Shown here piece by piece: positions 5,032 through 6,781 of a DNA stretch of 6,781 nt (its first letter is position 1; each line of letters opens with the position of its first letter). The DNA is from Planctomycetota bacterium (GTDB taxonomy: Bacteria; Planctomycetota; MHYJ01; JACQXL01), in NCBI GenBank assembly GCA_016208805.1, contig JACQXL010000193.1, positions 1-6,781 on the forward strand, given 5' to 3'. The notes under the pieces are model-generated. The model was not told the DNA's origin and made no database searches. It worked only from the letters and a program-made list of their open reading frames with translations. The translations under genes were made by a program, and so were the position numbers.

Positions 5032-6141
5032 ATGAAGAAGTTATTAACCGCTGGTTTGATAGCAGCCGCCCTGTCCGGTTTCTGCGGTTGCGGTTCCAAA
5101 CCAGATACAATCAATCTCGGCGTGGCCGGTCCCCTGACCGGCGACCAGGCCAAGATGGGCACGGACGTGCTTAACGGCGTGACGTTGGCCGTTGAAGAAT
5201 GGAACGCCAAAGGCGGCGTCCTGGGCAAGAAAATCGTCATCGTTCCCCGCGATGATATGGCACAGGAACAGCAGGCCCAATCGGTGGCCAAGGAACTGGC
5301 CGGCGAAGGCGTGGTCGGCGTGGTCGGCCATTTCAACAGCGGCTGCACCATCCCGGCTTCGGTCGTTTATCACGACTCCAATATCCCGATGATTACCCCG
5401 TCCTCTACCAACCCTTACGTGACGGACCGCAATTTCGCCAATATCTTCCGGGTTTGCGGCCGCGATGACCAGCAGGGCAAAGTGGCGGCTGATTTCGCCG
5501 TGGGCACCTTAAAGACCAAACGGGTGGCGATTCTGCACGATAAAACCCAATACGGCCAGGGCCTGGCCGACGAATTCAAGAAGGCGCTGGGCGCTAATGC
5601 CGAGGTGGTTTACTACGGCGGCTTCCCCAAAGAGGAACTCAATTTCAAGCCCATCATCAGCGCGGTCAAGGAAACCAATCCCGACCTGTGGTTCTTCGGC
5701 GGCATCTATAACCAGGCCGGCCCGATGGTGGTCCAGGCGCGCGAAGCCGGACTGACCGCCGTATTTATGAGCGGCGATGGCGTGATTGACCCGGTCTTCC
5801 TTAAAGTGGCCGGCGTATCAGCCGAGGGTTCGTACCTGACCTTCTCCCGCGACCCAGTTGAGGTCCCCACCGCCAAGACCTTCCTGGATAAATACCATAA
5901 ACAATACGGCGAGCACGGTCCCTATTCCATCTATGCCTATGATGCGGCCAATATTATCCTGGCCGCCATCCAGGCCGCCGGCACCACCGACGGCGCCAAG
6001 GTGTCCGAGCAGATCAGGAAAACCGCCTATGACGGATCCATCGGCAAGGTCCAGTTTGACGCCAAGGGCGACCTGGCCAGCTCGTACTATATTATCTGGG
6101 TGGTCAAGGGCGGTAAATTCGTTGCCTACGAAAGTAAATAA
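5032..6141 (+). CDS. livK: Branched-chain amino acid/amide ABC binding lipoprotein
   Basis: This is a periplasmic (type I fold) substrate-binding protein that delivers a branched-chain amino acid, or an amide or related small solute, to a LivHMGF-type importer. The signal peptide (about 1-19, KK then a hydrophobic run) ends in LSGFCGCGS, giving two candidate lipidated cysteines, C18 and C20; C20 with Gly before it fits better, though neither is a perfect lipobox. The mature part starts with INLGVAGPLTGDQAKMG (27-43), followed by NGVTLAVEEWNAKGGVLG. Residues near the ligand in the family have counterparts: S103 in GHFNSG, TPSST (122-126), Y174, Y226 in GGIYNQAGP and D249 in MSGDG. At 369 residues it is full length. 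It has its own promoter and a strong ribosome-binding site, and livH follows after 36 bases. G/C-ending codons are frequent, in keeping with high expression. The actual substrate cannot be told from sequence. Confidence 0.94.
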   Translation: MKKLLTAGLIAAALSGFCGCGSKPDTINLGVAGPLTGDQAKMGTDVLNGVTLAVEEWNAKGGVLGKKIVIVPRDDMAQEQQAQSVAKELAGEGVVGVVGHFNSGCTIPASVVYHDSNIPMITPSSTNPYVTDRNFANIFRVCGRDDQQGKVAADFAVGTLKTKRVAILHDKTQYGQGLADEFKKALGANAEVVYYGGFPKEELNFKPIISAVKETNPDLWFFGGIYNQAGPMVVQAREAGLTAVFMSGDGVIDPVFLKVAGVSAEGSYLTFSRDPVEVPTAKTFLDKYHKQYGEHGPYSIYAYDAANIILAAIQAAGTTDGAKVSEQIRKTAYDGSIGKVQFDAKGDLASSYYIIWVVKGGKFVAYESK

Positions 6142-6177
6142 CACTGTTTCCCTGAAAAAGATTTATTCGACCAGACT

Positions 6178-6781
6178 ATGCTGCAACACTTAGTCAACGG
6201 CTTGATTCAGGGCGGCATCTACGCGCTGATTGCCCTTGGCTACACCATGGTCTACGGCATACTCGGGATGATTAACTTTGCCCACGGCGAAATCTATATG
6301 ATTGGCGCCTATCTGGGCATCATCTCGCTGGCCGTCCTGACCGCGCTTGGCGGGCCGATTGCCGGACTGCCCATCCTGTGCCTGTTCATCGCCCTGATTA
6401 TCAGCCTGGTCTTTGCAGCCGGTTACGGATTCTCGGTGGAACGGGTGGCCTACCGCCGCCTGCGCAATGCTCCCGTCCTGTCCGCTCTCATCAGTGCCAT
6501 CGGAATGTCCACCTTCCTGCAGAATTATATCATGATCGCCCAGGGCAAGGAAAACAAGGCCTTCCCGGCATTCTTCAAAGAACCGCTCATCAGCCATCCT
6601 TTCACCGTAGCCGGGGCCCGGATATCCCTGCTGGAAATTACTATCATTACCTCCTGCGTCCTGATTATGCTCGGCCTGCATCTGTTCATAAGCCGGACCC
6701 GGGTCGGACGGGCCATGCGTGCCACGGCCCAGGACAAGAAAATGGCCGCTCTGGTCGGCATTGACATCAACAGAATTATCT
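6178..6781 (+). CDS. livH: LivH-type ABC permease, partial (cut by window end)
   Basis: This is the inner-membrane permease of the branched-chain amino acid/amide importer, which would pair with a LivM permease and the LivG/LivF ATPases, expected just beyond the window. From the ATG at 6178 the frame stays open for 201 codons to the last base, so no stop codon is visible. The amino end LVNGLIQGGIYALIALGYTM and the following GMINFAHGEIYMIGAY are typical of LivH. Then come ERVAYRRLRNAPVLSALI and IGMSTFLQN (about 100-125). Near the cut, RVGRAMRATAQDKKMAALVG (about 176-195) matches the cytoplasmic loop that docks on the ATPase. Several hydrophobic membrane segments are evident. Family members run to about 300 residues, so roughly two-thirds is present. 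It lies 36 bases after the binding-protein gene in the same operon, with no clear Shine-Dalgarno site; an earlier in-frame start is not available. Confidence 0.95.
   Translation, partial: MLQHLVNGLIQGGIYALIALGYTMVYGILGMINFAHGEIYMIGAYLGIISLAVLTALGGPIAGLPILCLFIALIISLVFAAGYGFSVERVAYRRLRNAPVLSALISAIGMSTFLQNYIMIAQGKENKAFPAFFKEPLISHPFTVAGARISLLEITIITSCVLIMLGLHLFISRTRVGRAMRATAQDKKMAALVGIDINRII

Noticed and set aside
5818..6681. Minus-strand open frames of 108 and 163 codons opposite livK and livH.
   Set aside because: They are shadow frames of conserved transporter genes, arising from G/C-rich codon use.

Overview
The window carries five protein genes in two divergent blocks, plus about 650 bases of gene-free DNA packed with short repeats. 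The organism is a Gram-negative bacterium: it has an apolipoprotein N-acyltransferase, a lipoprotein-type ABC binding protein and a sigma-54-type response regulator. Base composition is near balanced overall, and the liv genes are visibly richer in G/C-ending codons. Only one of the five genes has a clear Shine-Dalgarno site, and several families of short dispersed palindromes lie between genes. This resembles planctomycete or candidate-phylum (Omnitrophota-like) genomes, but that placement is a weak inference.

Layout. Positions 1-648 hold no credible gene. They contain inverted pairs of a dispersed repeat (types GATTGCTTCG...CGCAATGAC and GATTCTTC...GAATGAC), a 33-bp sequence present in two inverted copies of which one is interrupted by a 33-bp palindrome, and a tandem array of ten 21-bp units (227-436), each built around a 16-bp imperfect palindrome. 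Positions 649-4920 are a minus-strand block read in the order response regulator, moeA, lnt. A 116-bp inverted-repeat element sits between moeA and lnt. Positions 4921-5031 are the divergent control region, with a strong sigma-70-type promoter and an operator-like inverted repeat. Positions 5032-6781 are a plus-strand branched-chain amino acid/amide ABC transporter operon: the binding lipoprotein, then a LivH-type permease cut by the window end.

How the genes may work together. The binding protein is a predicted lipoprotein, and Lnt would complete acylation of such proteins, so the two are functionally compatible although not co-transcribed. MoeA makes molybdenum cofactor. The response regulator has no histidine kinase in the window, so its signal is unknown; it is divergent from the liv operon, but no sigma-54 promoter was found in front of liv.

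Most notable points: the 21-bp palindromic array flanked by inverted repeats; the paired empty and filled sites of a small palindrome; an lnt gene that ends early right beside a repeat copy; a dispersed repeat read in frame as a membrane helix of Lnt; and a GSFTNA variant of the sigma-54 contact loop. No CRISPR array, tRNA, rRNA or recognisable new enzymatic system was found.
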